NCBI GenBank assembly: GCA_947085425.1
Contig: CAMTWK010000027.1
Location: 1 to 59,538 of the forward strand
Direction of reading: 5' to 3'
DNA: 59,538 nt
Source of the DNA: UKL13-2 sp947085425
GTDB taxonomy: Bacteria; Pseudomonadota; Gammaproteobacteria; Burkholderiales; Usitatibacteraceae
The notes under the pieces are model-generated. The model worked only from the letters and a program-made list of their open reading frames with translations, made no database searches and had not been told where the DNA came from. Each line of letters opens with the position of its first letter. The stretch's first letter is position 1. Of this stretch, positions 17,365 to 26,741 are shown piece after piece. Position numbers and translations under genes: made by a program.

Positions 17365-18636
17365 ATGCCAGCAAACAATATTTTAGTCGTAGATGATGAA
17401 ATCGGTATTCGCGAATTACTCTCGGAAATTCTGAAGGACGAGGGGTATACCGTGAAAGTGGCCGAGAATGCACAGGCTGCCCGCATCGCCCGTCGCGAGG
17501 CGCGGCCTGATCTTGTGCTGCTCGACATTTGGATGCCTGACACTGACGGCATCTCGCTGTTGAAAGAGTGGTCACAAAACGGACAATTGACCATGCCGGT
17601 GGTAATGATGTCTGGCCACGGCACCATTGAATCTGCCATTGAAGCCACGCGGATTGGTGCGTTTGATTTTCTAGAGAAACCAATCAGCCTGCCCAAATTG
17701 ATTGCCACTGTTGGCAAGGCGCTGGCAGGCGGCCGTGTGCTGGCGAAGCCGGGATTGTCATTCGCGCATCTGGGCAGGGCAAAAGTAATCACGGAATTAC
17801 GGCAACGCCTTGATCAGGTCAGCCGTCTGAAGGTGCCGCTGCTGTTGTCTGGTGAAACCGGCTGCGGATTTGAACTGATCGCGCGAATGGTTCATTTGCG
17901 CAATACACCATGGTTCGCGCCAAGCGATCATAGCTGGCTGGCGCAAAATCCGTTCGCCCCACTTGCGGAAGCACGCGATGGGGTACTCTTTCTGGAAGAT
18001 ATTGAAAGACTCAACCGCAATGAACAGCGCGGCTTGTCACAGCTGATCACCAAACTCGAAAAATTTAATGTGCGGCTGGTTGCAGCGACCGCACATTCAC
18101 TTTTGCCAATGATTGAGTCGGGGGAGTTTGATTCTAATTTGCACGCACAGGTGTCCGGTATCACTTTGCGAATCCCGTCATTACGCGAACACGCCGAGGA
18201 TATTCCGGAACTGGCCAGCACCATGCTGTTGCAAATGATCGAAGCGAATGAATCGGTCATGCGGACATTCAGCGTAGGCGCACTGAACAGCTTGAGAAAC
18301 CTGGAGTGGCCGGGCAATTTACCCGTGTTGCAAAACGCAGTGAAAACCCTGGCATTAACCAGTCTTGCCACCGAAATTTCGGCTGAAGATGTGGCGCGTG
18401 TGGCGGTCGAATTGGGGCTCAATATTTCTGCAGGTGACGCACCGATGGGTGGCATCCCGTATGACTTACCGCTTCGTGAAGCGCGCGAACGCTTTGAGTA
18501 TCAGTATTTTTTGCATCATATTCGTCGTGAAGACGGCAATATGTCGCGTGTGGCGGACAAGGTTGGGCTGGAACGAACCCACCTTTATCGAAAACTCAAG
18601 CAACTGGGAATCCGTCCTTCAGGGAAAACCGAGTAG
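17365..18636 (+). CDS. ntrX: NtrX-like response regulator with degenerate AAA+ domain
   Basis: 423 aa, starting at the ATG at 17365 (AGGGA upstream). The receiver domain is intact (VVDDE, LVLLDIWMPDTDG, a later K). The central AAA+ domain is degenerate: Walker A reads GETGCGF (residues 163-169) with Phe in place of the essential Lys, the GAFTGA sigma-54 loop is missing, and Walker B reads LFLEDI instead of LFLDEI. The C-terminal Fis-type HTH is intact (SRVADKVGLERTHLYRKLKQLGI). It is therefore probably a DNA-binding regulator that cannot activate sigma-54 by ATP hydrolysis. NtrX proteins lacking GAFTGA are known elsewhere; loss of the Walker lysine is more notable. Confidence 0.9.
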   Translation: MPANNILVVDDEIGIRELLSEILKDEGYTVKVAENAQAARIARREARPDLVLLDIWMPDTDGISLLKEWSQNGQLTMPVVMMSGHGTIESAIEATRIGAFDFLEKPISLPKLIATVGKALAGGRVLAKPGLSFAHLGRAKVITELRQRLDQVSRLKVPLLLSGETGCGFELIARMVHLRNTPWFAPSDHSWLAQNPFAPLAEARDGVLFLEDIERLNRNEQRGLSQLITKLEKFNVRLVAATAHSLLPMIESGEFDSNLHAQVSGITLRIPSLREHAEDIPELASTMLLQMIEANESVMRTFSVGALNSLRNLEWPGNLPVLQNAVKTLALTSLATEISAEDVARVAVELGLNISAGDAPMGGIPYDLPLREARERFEYQYFLHHIRREDGNMSRVADKVGLERTHLYRKLKQLGIRPSGKTE

Positions 18637-18677
18637 ACCGCAACTGCAATTCTGGTCGGCAATACCAGTCGTTTCGA

Positions 18678-19655
18678 TCAGTCGAGCCTGCCGATACGAA
18701 CCACCGTCAGCCCCGGCTTCGCATGCACCAGAGTGGGCATGATCAACACACAATTGTCATAGGGTGCCAACACCGCGTGGCCATTGTCATGGGCGATCAC
18801 ATCGCCTTTTTTGGCAACAATATCGAGCCCTTTTGTACCGTCGCGAAAACGATAATTGGCGCTGTTGGCGATCAGGGCATCGGTGACTCGAACCACTTTG
18901 GTTGGCAACAGGGTGGTCTGGTCAATCTGTGAAGCTGCCGTTTCCTGATGAATACAACCCGTGGCCCGCAAGAAACGCCAGGTGGTCTGCCAGGCCACAT
19001 GCTCGGCGGCCTTTTCCCAATGTTGACCACACTCAACCAACAGTGCATTTTTTTTCGACTGTGGGTCGCCAAAACCGCCGTAATCCCGCATGCGCGTGCC
19101 GTTGTTATGCCCGCGATCACTGACAATAAATTCCGGGACACCAACTTGTTTGGAAAAGGCGATGCCTTTTTCCAGAGAACCACAAATCATCACCGGTCCG
19201 TGCGGGTCGTGCATTGAGTGAATGTCCAACAAATAATCGACCTCATCAATGATCGGACGCATGGCACGCGCCCTGCGCAACTCAATGGAGTCCCGCGGAC
19301 CGTCAAGCGCTTCCTGTGTCCACACCCGGTTAAAGTCTTCGTCGACGCAACGATTGGCGTGTGGATGAGAGGCATCCCAGCGATGATAGGCCTCGATATT
19401 GGCAAAGGATAAGGATAATTTGCCCATGATTGGGCGCAGATTCATTTTGAACAGCCTATCAACCGCAATGGCTCCACAAATTTCGTTGCCGTGCGTGACT
19501 GCATTGACCATCACATGCGGGCCGGGTTTGCCGGAGTCAAAGGTCGTGACGTATTCAATCCCGGAATTGCCGGCTCGATAAATCGTGATGTCCGGAGGCG
19601 AAAGCTCCACCCGATAGGGGGATCCGCCAACAGCTATACCTGGACTAATGGTCAT
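18678..19655 (-). CDS. Succinylglutamate desuccinylase/aspartoacylase family metallohydrolase
   Basis: About 325 aa from the ATG at 19655, chosen because AAGGA lies 7 nt upstream; it overlaps the previous gene by 11 bp. The M14-like zinc site is visible: VTHGNEICG (His, Glu ligands), DIHSMHDP (His ligand) and VECGQHW (probable catalytic Glu). Family members cleave N-acyl groups from amino acids (N-succinylglutamate, N-acetylaspartate). No arginine-catabolism ast genes are nearby. The operon position behind an importer suggests a cytoplasmic N-acyl amino acid or peptide substrate; the exact substrate is unknown. Confidence 0.85.
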   Translation of the reverse strand: MTISPGIAVGGSPYRVELSPPDITIYRAGNSGIEYVTTFDSGKPGPHVMVNAVTHGNEICGAIAVDRLFKMNLRPIMGKLSLSFANIEAYHRWDASHPHANRCVDEDFNRVWTQEALDGPRDSIELRRARAMRPIIDEVDYLLDIHSMHDPHGPVMICGSLEKGIAFSKQVGVPEFIVSDRGHNNGTRMRDYGGFGDPQSKKNALLVECGQHWEKAAEHVAWQTTWRFLRATGCIHQETAASQIDQTTLLPTKVVRVTDALIANSANYRFRDGTKGLDIVAKKGDVIAHDNGHAVLAPYDNCVLIMPTLVHAKPGLTVVRIGRLD

Positions 19656-20601
19656 GTTTGTGTCCTTTGCCATGCTCGTGGTCATGATGATGGTGGTCGT
19701 GTCCGCAATCTGCGTGCCCCCGCCCCTTCGGCAAGCGATGGTGCGCGTAAGCCGCTATTTCTTCTATCAAACGGGAAATGTCTTGTTTGAACAAATTAAA
19801 ATTTTCGTTCGGCGCGCGCGTGTCTTCATCCATGTACAACTTGCGATTGATTTCGACCTGCAACGAATGTTTATTGTCGCCCGGATCCGAATAGGCGCGC
19901 ACCAGCTCCACGCCTTTGTACGGGTCGTTTATTTTCACGTTATAACCCATGTCTTTGAGCGTAATCGCGACGAAGGAGGTAAATTCCGGCGCACATGTCG
20001 TGCCATCCCGATCACCCAATACAAAATCCGCACGTTCAATGCCCGGCCCCTCGTCGGAAATACCAGACGATACTGCCGGCATGGAATGACAATTGATATG
20101 CCAGACGACGCCATAGTGTTTGTGCGCGCGGTTAATCGTGTCGCGAAGCGCCTTATGGTAGGGGGCATAACAGCTGGCAATTCGCGCTTGCACTTCCGCC
20201 ACAGATAATCGCCGGTTATAAATTGCCTCCCCCGTATCCAGCAGCCGCCACACCAAGCCTATACCTTTGTCGGTTTTATTCGTCATGTTGACCGGCCCCG
20301 GCCAAGGGGCATCAAGCAGTGCCGGGTCAATATCAAGCAAGGAACGATTGGGATCGATATAGCTTCGCGGGAAATGAGCCGTCAGCAACGCCGCCCCCAT
20401 TTCGGGGGCAGCCTCGTACAAAGTTTCAACGTGTGTGTCTTCAGCACGGCGCAATGTGGCGTAATCAACCACATAACCAAAATCATCTGGGTATTGTGTG
20501 CCACTGTGTGGCGAATCAAATACCACCGGCACGTCATGGTCGTGTGTGGTGCGAGATGGCAACAAGGAAAATGCGGTGCTTGGCTGAATAATGTTTGACA
20601 T
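19645..20601 (-). CDS. N-formylglutamate amidohydrolase-like enzyme with His-rich tail
   Basis: 318 aa. FGase family features are VVFDSPHSGTQYP near residue 27, a conserved RAEDTHVETLY, the ARFPRSYIDPNR-like segment (HFPRSYIDPNRS) and WHINCHSMP. The family hydrolyses N-formylglutamate to glutamate and formate, the last step of one histidine-degradation route, but no other hut gene is present. The final 25 residues are extremely His/Asp-rich (GHDHHHHDHEHGKGHKHDH) and probably bind metal such as zinc, perhaps to load this or the next metalloenzyme. It overlaps the downstream desuccinylase-like gene, so the two are coupled. Confidence 0.87.
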   Translation of the reverse strand: MSNIIQPSTAFSLLPSRTTHDHDVPVVFDSPHSGTQYPDDFGYVVDYATLRRAEDTHVETLYEAAPEMGAALLTAHFPRSYIDPNRSLLDIDPALLDAPWPGPVNMTNKTDKGIGLVWRLLDTGEAIYNRRLSVAEVQARIASCYAPYHKALRDTINRAHKHYGVVWHINCHSMPAVSSGISDEGPGIERADFVLGDRDGTTCAPEFTSFVAITLKDMGYNVKINDPYKGVELVRAYSDPGDNKHSLQVEINRKLYMDEDTRAPNENFNLFKQDISRLIEEIAAYAHHRLPKGRGHADCGHDHHHHDHEHGKGHKHDH

Positions 20602-20633
20602 GGTGAAGGACGATTAAATCGTCAATTGGCTCA

Positions 20634-21626
20634 TCAATCGGAGTTTAAATGGCAGGCTGCAAATCGTAATGGTGCAATTTGTTTTAATGGCGGTGCGGTT
20701 TCTTTACAGCGCGCCATCGCATGCGGGCAGCGCGGATGAAAATGGCAGCCGGAAGGCGGATTGAGCGGCGACGGAATCTCACCGGTTACCGCAACAAAAT
20801 CTTTTTTCCGCACCGTCAAAGTCGGAACTTCCTTGAGCAACGCTTGAGTATATGGATGATTGGGCGTTTTAAAAATATCCGCGGTCGGCCCCTCCTCAAC
20901 AATCCGCCCCAGATACATGACCACAACCCGGTCCGACACATGATGCACCACGCCAAGATCGTGACTGATAAATAAATAAGTCAACTTCAGTTCTTCACGA
21001 AGTTTGATAAACAAATTTAATACCTGCGCCTGGATCGAAACGTCCAGTGCGGCAACCGCCTCATCACAAACAATGAATCCTGGCTTGACCGCCAATGCAC
21101 GCGCGATGCCAATGCGGGCACGCTGACCGCCTGAAAATTGGTGTGGAAACCGTTTCGCGAGACTGGCATCAAGTCCGACCCGCTGCATCAGTTCGGCAAC
21201 ATATTGTGATTTTCCCGCCGTACTCACCAGCCCGTGCACCACCGGCGCTTCGCCAATAATATCCTCAACACGGAAGCGTGGATTCAACGACGCATAGGGA
21301 TCCTGAAAAATCATCTGGCTTTCAAGTTGCATGGCGCGTTTTTCGGCAGAACCCATGGCGCTCACCGGTTTGCCGCGCCAGAATTTCTCTCCCACGGAAG
21401 GCTGGTGCAAGCCAACAACAATGCGGCCAAGGGTGGATTTTCCGCAGCCGGACTCACCGACCAAACCAACCACTTCGCCCTCAAAGATGGTCAGACAGAC
21501 ATCGTCAACCGCATGCACGGTTTCGTCCGCCAACTTTGCGCCGAGATGGCGCGCGATTTTGCCCGCCGTATCGAGTTTTTTCTCGAAGCGCTTGGAAATA
21601 TTTTTGAGCTCCAATAACGCGGTCAT
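20634..21626 (-). CDS. Peptide-type ABC transporter ATP-binding protein (DppF/OppF-like)
   Basis: About 330 aa from the ATG at 21626; the GTG at 21641 is less likely. Walker A GESGCGKSTLG, the signature SGGQRARIGIARAL, Walker B FIVCDEAVAALD and the H-loop ISHDLGVVHH are present. The C-terminal oligopeptide/dipeptide extension with the CHFHPRCP cysteine region defines the OppF/DppF group. It is separated from the partner ATPase gene by about 170 bp, but same strand and function argue for one system. The amidohydrolase gene follows 32 bp later. Confidence 0.92.
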   Translation of the reverse strand: MTALLELKNISKRFEKKLDTAGKIARHLGAKLADETVHAVDDVCLTIFEGEVVGLVGESGCGKSTLGRIVVGLHQPSVGEKFWRGKPVSAMGSAEKRAMQLESQMIFQDPYASLNPRFRVEDIIGEAPVVHGLVSTAGKSQYVAELMQRVGLDASLAKRFPHQFSGGQRARIGIARALAVKPGFIVCDEAVAALDVSIQAQVLNLFIKLREELKLTYLFISHDLGVVHHVSDRVVVMYLGRIVEEGPTADIFKTPNHPYTQALLKEVPTLTVRKKDFVAVTGEIPSPLNPPSGCHFHPRCPHAMARCKETAPPLKQIAPLRFAACHLNSD

Positions 21627-21796
21627 TACCGGGCCAAACACATTGGGTTGGCACGCAATACGATAGCCGGGCAGAAATGGTCAGCGCAAAAAACTGCACT
21701 ATTGGCGCGCACTTTCAGCCATCTTGTGCCCAAGAGTGTCGTGGATATTGCCGACTTGGTTTTCACTGTTTGAATGCCCACAAAGGGGTGCCAATT

Positions 21797-22765
21797 TTAT
21801 TGTGCATGGTTGATTGGAAAGTGACAACGTACAAATCGCTGCCCGCGCGCGACAAATTCCGGCATGACCTCGCAGGTTGCGACACGGCTTTCACATCGTT
21901 CACGAAATGCACATCCAGCGCCAATTTCCAGCAATGACGGTGTCATGCCGCGAATCTGCCGCAGTGGCTGACCCCGTGGGTTACACGACGGCACCGACCC
22001 AAGCAAGCCGCTGGTGTAGGGGTGCAAAGGTCGATCCAGTACCTCGCTCACGTTACCCTGTTCAACAATTTTACCGGCATACATAACGGCTATCTTATCA
22101 GCGAGGCCGGCAATGACCGACAAATCATGCGTGATCCAGATCAACGCCGTGCCGGTTTCCCGACTCAGCTTTTGCATCTCGAACAATATTTGCCCTTGAA
22201 TTGTGACATCGAGTGCGGTGGTGGGTTCGTCGGCAATTATCACATCCGGTTTGTTTAACAGCGCAATGGCAATCGCCACCCGTTGCCGCATCCCGCCGGA
22301 AAATTGATGTGGGTAGGCGGTCAGTCGCTCGTCCGGCGAGGCAATGCCGACCAGCGTGAGTGCCTCACGACACCGGTCGCGGGCAGCGGCGTGGCTGACC
22401 GTGTCGTGCGCCGTTATTGCCTCAATCATCTGCGTATCAATTCTCAACACCGGATTCAGGGTCATCATCGGATCCTGAAAGATCATTGCAATACGATTGC
22501 CGCGTAACGTGCGCCACTGTTGGTTGTTGTAGGCGGTTACGTCCACACCGTTCAGCAAAATCCTACCGCCAACAATTTTACCCGGCGCGTCAACCAGGCC
22601 CATCACCGAATAACCGGTCATTGATTTGCCGGAGCCGGACTCGCCAACCAATCCCAACACCTCGCCGCGGGCGACGGAAAATGAAACGCCATCCACGGCT
22701 TTCACCATACCCGCCTTGGTGAAAAAGTGGGTCTGCAAATTTTCAACCTGCAAGGTTGCCGTCAT
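21797..22765 (-). CDS. Peptide-type ABC transporter ATP-binding protein (DppD/OppD-like)
   Basis: 322 aa. Walker A GESGSGKSMTG, signature SGGMRQRVAIAIAL, Walker B VIIADEPTTALD and H-loop WITHDLSVIAG are present. The C-terminal extension has the CAFRERC cysteines of the OppD/DppD group. The ATG overlaps the permease stop by 4 bp. Confidence 0.93.
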   Translation of the reverse strand: MTATLQVENLQTHFFTKAGMVKAVDGVSFSVARGEVLGLVGESGSGKSMTGYSVMGLVDAPGKIVGGRILLNGVDVTAYNNQQWRTLRGNRIAMIFQDPMMTLNPVLRIDTQMIEAITAHDTVSHAAARDRCREALTLVGIASPDERLTAYPHQFSGGMRQRVAIAIALLNKPDVIIADEPTTALDVTIQGQILFEMQKLSRETGTALIWITHDLSVIAGLADKIAVMYAGKIVEQGNVSEVLDRPLHPYTSGLLGSVPSCNPRGQPLRQIRGMTPSLLEIGAGCAFRERCESRVATCEVMPEFVARGQRFVRCHFPINHAQ

Positions 22766-23700
22766 TTTTTTAGCCTGGGGTTCATGATGTCTCGCAATTG
22801 ATCAGCGACCAGATTGATCGACATCACCGTCACCAACAATGCCACACCCGGATAAAACGAAATCCAATATTTGCCACTCATCAAATAGGTGAATCCGTTT
22901 GAAATTAACAGCCCCAACGACGGTTCGGTAATTGGCATACCCAGGCCCAGGAAGGACAATGTGGCTTCGAGCGATATGGCGTGCGCAACCTGCACAGTGG
23001 CGACAACAATTAATGGTGGCAGGCAATTGGGCAACATGTGGCGAAAAACAATGCGCGGTTTGGACAACGCCAGAATGGTGGCGGCATCAACATATTCTTT
23101 TTGTCGCTCCACCAGGGCGGACGCGCGCACGGTACGCGCGTAGTAAGCCCATTGCACGGCCACCAGCGCAATGATGACCTTATCCACCCCCTGACCAAAT
23201 ACTGCCAACAAGATCAGCGCGATCAAAATCGCCGGGAATGAAAGCTGAATATCGACAATACGCATGATCAGGGTATCGACCCAGCCGCCAAAATAGGCGG
23301 CGAGCATGCCGAATACCAAACCGATACTTAATGCAAACCCGGTCGATAAGACGCCGACGCCCAGTGATATGCGCAGACCGTAAAAAATGCCGGATAACAT
23401 ATCGCGCCCCTGATCATCTGAGCCGAGTACAAACACTTTTCCGGCCATCGATTTTTCACCCGGTGCCAATTTACCGTCCATCACATCCAACTGGGCCAAG
23501 TCATAGGGATTTTGCGGAGAGATGAATGGCGCAAATATTGCAATGCCAACAATCAACACGAGCATTGCCAGTCCGACCAACGCTAATTTTGACTCGGAGA
23601 ATTCCGCCCAAAAGCGACGCAATGGCGACTCAGGGGGCGGCGCAACCGTGGCCACAACATTTTTTTCCGCTTGGACATTTGTCATATCAATGACCGCCAT
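22762..23700 (-). CDS. Peptide-type ABC transporter permease (DppC-like)
   Basis: About 312 aa. The N-terminal region (LRRFWAEFSESKLALVGL) and about six membrane helices match the DppC/OppC family, including the OppC N-terminal helix followed by a FISPQNPYDLAQLDV periplasmic loop. The EAA loop region (SALVERQKEYVDAA) contacts the ATPase. Start candidates are the ATGs at 23700 and 23685; both lie in the overlap with the partner permease gene. Confidence 0.9.
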   Translation of the reverse strand: MAVIDMTNVQAEKNVVATVAPPPESPLRRFWAEFSESKLALVGLAMLVLIVGIAIFAPFISPQNPYDLAQLDVMDGKLAPGEKSMAGKVFVLGSDDQGRDMLSGIFYGLRISLGVGVLSTGFALSIGLVFGMLAAYFGGWVDTLIMRIVDIQLSFPAILIALILLAVFGQGVDKVIIALVAVQWAYYARTVRASALVERQKEYVDAATILALSKPRIVFRHMLPNCLPPLIVVATVQVAHAISLEATLSFLGLGMPITEPSLGLLISNGFTYLMSGKYWISFYPGVALLVTVMSINLVADQLRDIMNPRLKK

Positions 23701-24673
23701 TTGCCGCGCCACCCAGCCGGACCCGTGGATCCAGCCACGAGTAGACTAAATCAACGATCAGATTAATCACGATAAACAAAGAAACAATCACCATCAAATA
23801 AGCAACAATGACCGGGCGATCAAGTTGGTTGATCGAATCAATTAACAACTTTCCGGTACCGGGCCACGCGAAGATTGATTCGGTGACAATGGCAAACGCA
23901 ATAACCGAACCAAACTCGAGGCCGATAATGGTCACAATCGGAATCATGATGTTTTTTAATACATGCACGCCAATCACCCGCGACGACGACAACCCTTTGG
24001 CGCGGGCGAATTTGACATAGTCTTGCAGGACAATTTCCCGCACTTGCGCACGGGTGAGCCGGATCAGCAAGGAAAGTTTAAATAGCGCCAGATTGATTGC
24101 AGGCAATAGTAAATGCGAAATGCCATCCAAGTTTAAAAAGCTGACCGGCACGCCAAACAATAATGTGGTGGTGCCACGCCCATTGGACGGCAACCAGCCC
24201 AACTGAACCGCAAAAAGCATGATCAATACCAGCCCGACCCAAAAAGTTGGTAATGAAAAGCCGACAATTGATATCGCCATGATGCTGCGGCCCACGAATG
24301 AATTTGGATTCAGACCCGCAATGATCCCCAATGGAATGCCGAACAATATTGCCATCAGCATTGCAGACAAAGCCAGTTCGATGGTGGCGGGCATTTTGGA
24401 CAAAATCAATTCCAAGGCTGGCACGCCAAACACAAAGGATTTGCCCAAGTCACCCGTTACCGCGCCTTTGAGAAACACCCAATATTGTTCATAAAGGGGT
24501 TTGTCCAGCCCGAGCGCAATTGTTGCGCGCATTCTCTCGACCTCATCGGCCTGGGGGTTGACCAATAATTCGATCGGATTACCAATGGCGAACACGCCCA
24601 GAAAAACAATGAGCGACATCACAACCAATACAAATAGGGATTGACCCAGTCGGCGAAGTAGATACGCGAGCAT
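23687..24673 (-). CDS. Peptide-type ABC transporter permease (DppB-like)
   Basis: 328 aa with the canonical DppB start (MLAYLLRRLGQSLFVL) and about six membrane helices. The EAA loop (TRAQVREIVLQDYVKFARAKG) is intact. The stop overlaps the DppC start. The substrate-binding protein gene lies 66 bp upstream. Confidence 0.92.
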   Translation of the reverse strand: MLAYLLRRLGQSLFVLVVMSLIVFLGVFAIGNPIELLVNPQADEVERMRATIALGLDKPLYEQYWVFLKGAVTGDLGKSFVFGVPALELILSKMPATIELALSAMLMAILFGIPLGIIAGLNPNSFVGRSIMAISIVGFSLPTFWVGLVLIMLFAVQLGWLPSNGRGTTTLLFGVPVSFLNLDGISHLLLPAINLALFKLSLLIRLTRAQVREIVLQDYVKFARAKGLSSSRVIGVHVLKNIMIPIVTIIGLEFGSVIAFAIVTESIFAWPGTGKLLIDSINQLDRPVIVAYLMVIVSLFIVINLIVDLVYSWLDPRVRLGGAANGGH

Positions 24674-24739
24674 AAAGAAACAACCAAACCTGACGGCGCC
24701 GAATTAACCGCGCCACCTGAAATTAAAAATGTTGCCGAA

Positions 24740-26332
24740 TTATCTGGTCGGCTTTAAACCCATGGCCAATGTGTATTGATCGGTGCGCGGGGTGTATTTC
24801 AGACCCTTTGTCGCCGCCCAGGTCGACACTTCGTAATGGAGCGGGATTAGCCCGACATCTTCCATGACCATTTCCGCAGCTTTAATAATTGCGGCCTCTC
24901 TCTTTTTATCGTCCATGGTTACTAAGGCGGTCGTCAATAATGAATCGAATGCGGGATTCGAATATCGGCCGCGATTGGTGACCCCCATGCCTTTTGCAGA
25001 GTCAAACGTGGCGAGCAAAGAGCGCATGGCGGAGCCCTGTTCGCCCGACTCCGTTCCCCATCCAAGCAACATAAAACCAAACTCGAGTTTGGTTGCCCGC
25101 GTGAAATAAACGGCGGAAGGCATGGTTTCCACTTTTACATCAATGCCAATGCGCGTGTACATTTGTGCGAGTGCCTGGGCAATGCCGGAGTCGTTAATGT
25201 AACGATTATTGGGTCCATGAATGGTCATCGAAAAACCATTGGGATATCCGGCATCGGCCAACAGTTTTTTTGCGCCTTCAATGTCAAACTTCATCGGCTT
25301 CAACTTTTTGCTGGTGCCATAGAAGAAATCCGGCAATAACTGAGCGGCCGATTGTGCCTTGCCTTCCATCACCCGCGAAACTATTGCGTCACGATTAATC
25401 GCCATCGACAATGCTTTTCGTACGCGCACGTCACGAAACGGGTTTTTGTCGAGCGGCTTGCCGTCTTTGCCAGACACAAATGGCGGCGCTTTTTCAGTAC
25501 TTTGATTCAGGTGCACATAAATCACACGATTGGAAATTTTGTCCGCCAAATTGTATTTGGGATCTTTTGACAGTTTTGCAATGTCCGCAGTTGGCACCGT
25601 TTCAATCAATTGCACGTCGCCCGAAAGTAACGCCGCCACCCGCGCGGCCGGATTCGTTAACATTTTGAAAGTGATCACATCCCACGGCTCCTCACCGCCC
25701 CAATATCCGTAATTGGCTTTTAGAGTAATTTTTTGATTAGGTATGTACTCTTGAAACTTGTATGCGCCCGTGCCAATGGCTGCGCGACCGGAATTGAAGT
25801 CCTCGGTATTGGCCTTCCCGCCAACGGCTTTGGAAACAATGAGAACTGTGGACAGGTCGGATGGCAACAATACATTTGGTGTCGCCGTTTTCAGCACCAC
25901 CGTATTCGGGTCGACAATTTTGATGTCAACAATTGAGCGCACAAAAGTGATGAAGGATGACGGGCTATTGGGCACGGTCGGCACCCGCCTCAAGGTAAAT
26001 GCGACATCATCGGCCGTGAACAGCGAGCCATCATGAAAACGCACATTCTTGCGCAACTTGAACTCCCAAGTTAAATCGTCAAGCGCCCGCCAGGAGGTTG
26101 CCAGTCCCGGGATGAATTTTTGGTTCTCATCCGTTTTTACCAGCGCTTCAAACACATGGCGCAACAGGCCGTTGTTTGGTCCGATGTTATGATAGTGCGG
26201 ATCAATGGATGTAATCGCCGCCTGCAATCCGATCGACACATCGCGCGGTTTGCTTTGGGCGAATAAATTGGTACTGGTGGTCACCAGCAAAAATAGCGCT
26301 GAAGCGGCGAACGCGGCAAAGTCTCGAAACAT
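24740..26332 (-). CDS. ABC transporter substrate-binding protein (SBP family 5)
   Basis: About 530 aa. I start at the ATG at 26332, which has GGGAG upstream and yields a signal peptide (hydrophobic residues 5-22, AQ cleavage). The mature protein is a periplasmic SBP_bac_5 receptor: an RDVSIGLQAAITSIDPH start, a WEFKLRKNVRFHDG segment, and the usual three-lobe length. Family members bind peptides, nickel, opines or glycosides; no residue pattern here lets me pick one. It is the first gene of the importer/deacylase operon. Confidence 0.92.
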   Translation of the reverse strand: MFRDFAAFAASALFLLVTTSTNLFAQSKPRDVSIGLQAAITSIDPHYHNIGPNNGLLRHVFEALVKTDENQKFIPGLATSWRALDDLTWEFKLRKNVRFHDGSLFTADDVAFTLRRVPTVPNSPSSFITFVRSIVDIKIVDPNTVVLKTATPNVLLPSDLSTVLIVSKAVGGKANTEDFNSGRAAIGTGAYKFQEYIPNQKITLKANYGYWGGEEPWDVITFKMLTNPAARVAALLSGDVQLIETVPTADIAKLSKDPKYNLADKISNRVIYVHLNQSTEKAPPFVSGKDGKPLDKNPFRDVRVRKALSMAINRDAIVSRVMEGKAQSAAQLLPDFFYGTSKKLKPMKFDIEGAKKLLADAGYPNGFSMTIHGPNNRYINDSGIAQALAQMYTRIGIDVKVETMPSAVYFTRATKLEFGFMLLGWGTESGEQGSAMRSLLATFDSAKGMGVTNRGRYSNPAFDSLLTTALVTMDDKKREAAIIKAAEMVMEDVGLIPLHYEVSTWAATKGLKYTPRTDQYTLAMGLKPTR

Positions 26333-26435
26333 ATAAGCTCCCGGCGAATGGTTTGTTTGCTGAGCGGTGATAATAACCGAAAGCCAGACCCGGGCATATT
26401 TCAGGCGGGAAAGTGTACAGGAACGACCATTGGCA

Positions 26436-26741
26436 ATGATCGAAAAGTTCGAGCAACTATTGGCAACCGGCAAGGACTCGCCGCTGTTGCGATTTTCGCT
26501 CGGCAATGCCTATTTGCAAGCCGGCGACTTTGATCGTGCGGTTGCAAATCTTACCGAGGCGGTGGCAAAGGATCCGGGCTATTCCGCCGCATGGAAACTG
26601 CTTGGCAAGGCGCATGTTGCGAACAACAATATTCCGTTTGCTGTTGCCGCGTATCAGGGTGGCATTGCGGTCGCCATCGAAAAAGGCGACAAACAAGCGG
26701 CAAAAGAAATGACTGTATTTTTGAAGCGCTTGCAAAAATAG
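26436..26741 (+). CDS. Small TPR-repeat protein
   Basis: About 101 aa starting MIEKFEQLLATGKDSPLLRF. At least two tetratricopeptide-like repeats are visible (LGNAYLQAGDFDRAVANLTEAVAKDPGYSAAWKLLGKAHVANNNIPFA... as consecutive helices). Such proteins scaffold protein-protein contacts; no partner is evident. It is divergent from the transporter receptor gene (about 103 bp between starts) and convergent with aroB. Confidence 0.78.
   Translation: MIEKFEQLLATGKDSPLLRFSLGNAYLQAGDFDRAVANLTEAVAKDPGYSAAWKLLGKAHVANNNIPFAVAAYQGGIAVAIEKGDKQAAKEMTVFLKRLQK

Noticed and set aside
19645..20601. Assigning the amidohydrolase as HutG of histidine catabolism
   Set aside because: No other histidine-utilisation gene is in the window and the neighbours are an importer and another deacylase.
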